A stretch of 64,000 bases of DNA from Pteria penguin (Eukaryota > Mollusca > Bivalvia > Pterioida > Pteriidae), in assembly GCA_035048485.1 (NCBI GenBank), contig CM068583.1, forward strand, positions 48,698,790-48,762,789. Reading direction: 5' to 3'. The position numbers were made by a program, and so were the translations under genes. A model generated the notes under the pieces. That model ran no database searches. It was not told where the DNA came from and saw nothing but the letters and a program-made list of their open reading frames with translations. Numbering within the stretch: position 1 is the first letter of the stretch; every line of letters starts with the position of its first letter. Shown here in pieces: positions 63,227-64,000 of the stretch.

Positions 63227-64000
63227 GGTCGGAATTGCATGGTCAAGTACATCAAAGGTAATAAAGTCGTGATCCACCAAGAGATCACACACCAAGCGTG
63301 TAGTGTATAGGATAAGTATTGACAAAAACACGGTCTGCGCACAGGTGCTCGTTTTCATATAAACAATGGCTCCGCCCCTGTACACCCCTGTACGTCTCCG
63401 TCTCGTACTATATAGTTATCTCATTCTCTCATCACTTTTGATCTTGACAGTAGTGCGAAATTAGCAATCTGGACAGTCTCCCGCTGTACATGTACATTTG
63501 GGGAAAACCACATTTACACATGGAGATCTATAAATAACTGGCTATTTTCAGTAGCATTACACATCAACAATTACCAAGACGTATGTTTATCGTTGTGAAA
63601 AGAAGATTGTAGAGTACTTTGAATTCCACTGCTATAAAAAGAAGCGATATTCTCAAGTTTTATTAATTATAATACAACTGATACTAGTACGGACTAGTAG
63701 CGTACTTCTTAAATTACGGCACAGCTACACAATAATGTCAATCGTACTTTTTCAGGACTTTCCGTCGAGTATTCGGAAAGACTGCAGGTCCTCCAGCGCA
63801 TGAATATAACTCGTCTAAATTGATGGAATAACGGCACATCTATTTTCTCATCTGATCAAACTTATCTTGTATTAACTCGTACAATATGAATTATAAGTAC
63901 TAAAAGTAAATCTAATCACGCTTTTTCTAAATATCGACGCACTATTTATTCACGAGGAGGTATTTTCTGCGTTCCACGCGTTCTCCACAGCATATTGTAA
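63227..64000 (-). mobile_element. 0.8-kb element with inverted ends, second copy, cut by window edge
   Basis: Starts GGTCGGAATTGC and continues as the reverse complement of 9505-10318, with scattered substitutions and small indels. The other end lies past 64000. It includes the ORF start MKTSTCAQTVFLSILIL on the minus strand. Confidence 0.75.

Overview
This window looks like nuclear DNA of an invertebrate animal, most likely a mollusc and probably a bivalve. The base composition is AT-rich and the coding exons are small and interrupted. It carries tRNA-derived SINEs, the dispersed 'AGCTCACCTGAGC ... GGGCCTCTTGTTT' repeat that I associate with bivalve genomes, and very many minisatellites. Nothing bacterial or viral was seen. 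The assignment rests on pattern recognition, not on a search.

One very large minus-strand gene runs from beyond the right edge to about 12.16 kb. Its 5' end lies outside the window. Reading 5' to 3' (right to left), 44 exons (62805 down to 30818) encode 46 EGF-like modules, nearly all of calcium-binding type. All are bounded by phase-1 introns, and two exons each carry a fused pair. Next come 13 exons (30589 down to 18995) that I read as five tandem SEA-like modules, each with an invariant 71-nt middle exon. A Gly/Ser linker follows. The gene then offers three separate terminal exons (17300-17469, 14636-14799, 12162-12403). Each begins in phase 1, encodes one peritrophin-A/CBM14-type chitin-binding domain and has its own stop codon. 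The likely product is a secreted or matrix protein whose chitin-binding end is chosen by alternative terminal-exon use. About 2,480 residues are encoded inside the window.

The left 10.5 kb holds no convincing gene. It contains old dispersed repeats, a 29-bp minisatellite, two antisense SINEs and a nested 0.8-kb element with 12-bp inverted ends. A second copy of that element sits inverted at the right edge (63227 to 64000). Introns hold a hAT-like element with perfect 15-bp ends and a zinc-finger ORF, an element with arms made of tandem GTTTCGGCACC motifs and a 9-bp target duplication, and several SINEs with clean target duplications.

The most unusual feature is a set of intronic tandem arrays made from the gene's own exon-intron boundaries. 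At 20556-21152 about 24 copies, and at 32645-33112 about 10 copies, repeat the end of the adjacent exon together with its splice donor. At 55528-56168 about 12 copies repeat an acceptor. Degenerate or single-copy cases occur at 45950-46315 and 23354-23398. These arrays multiply splice sites and may affect splicing of the EGF/SEA gene.
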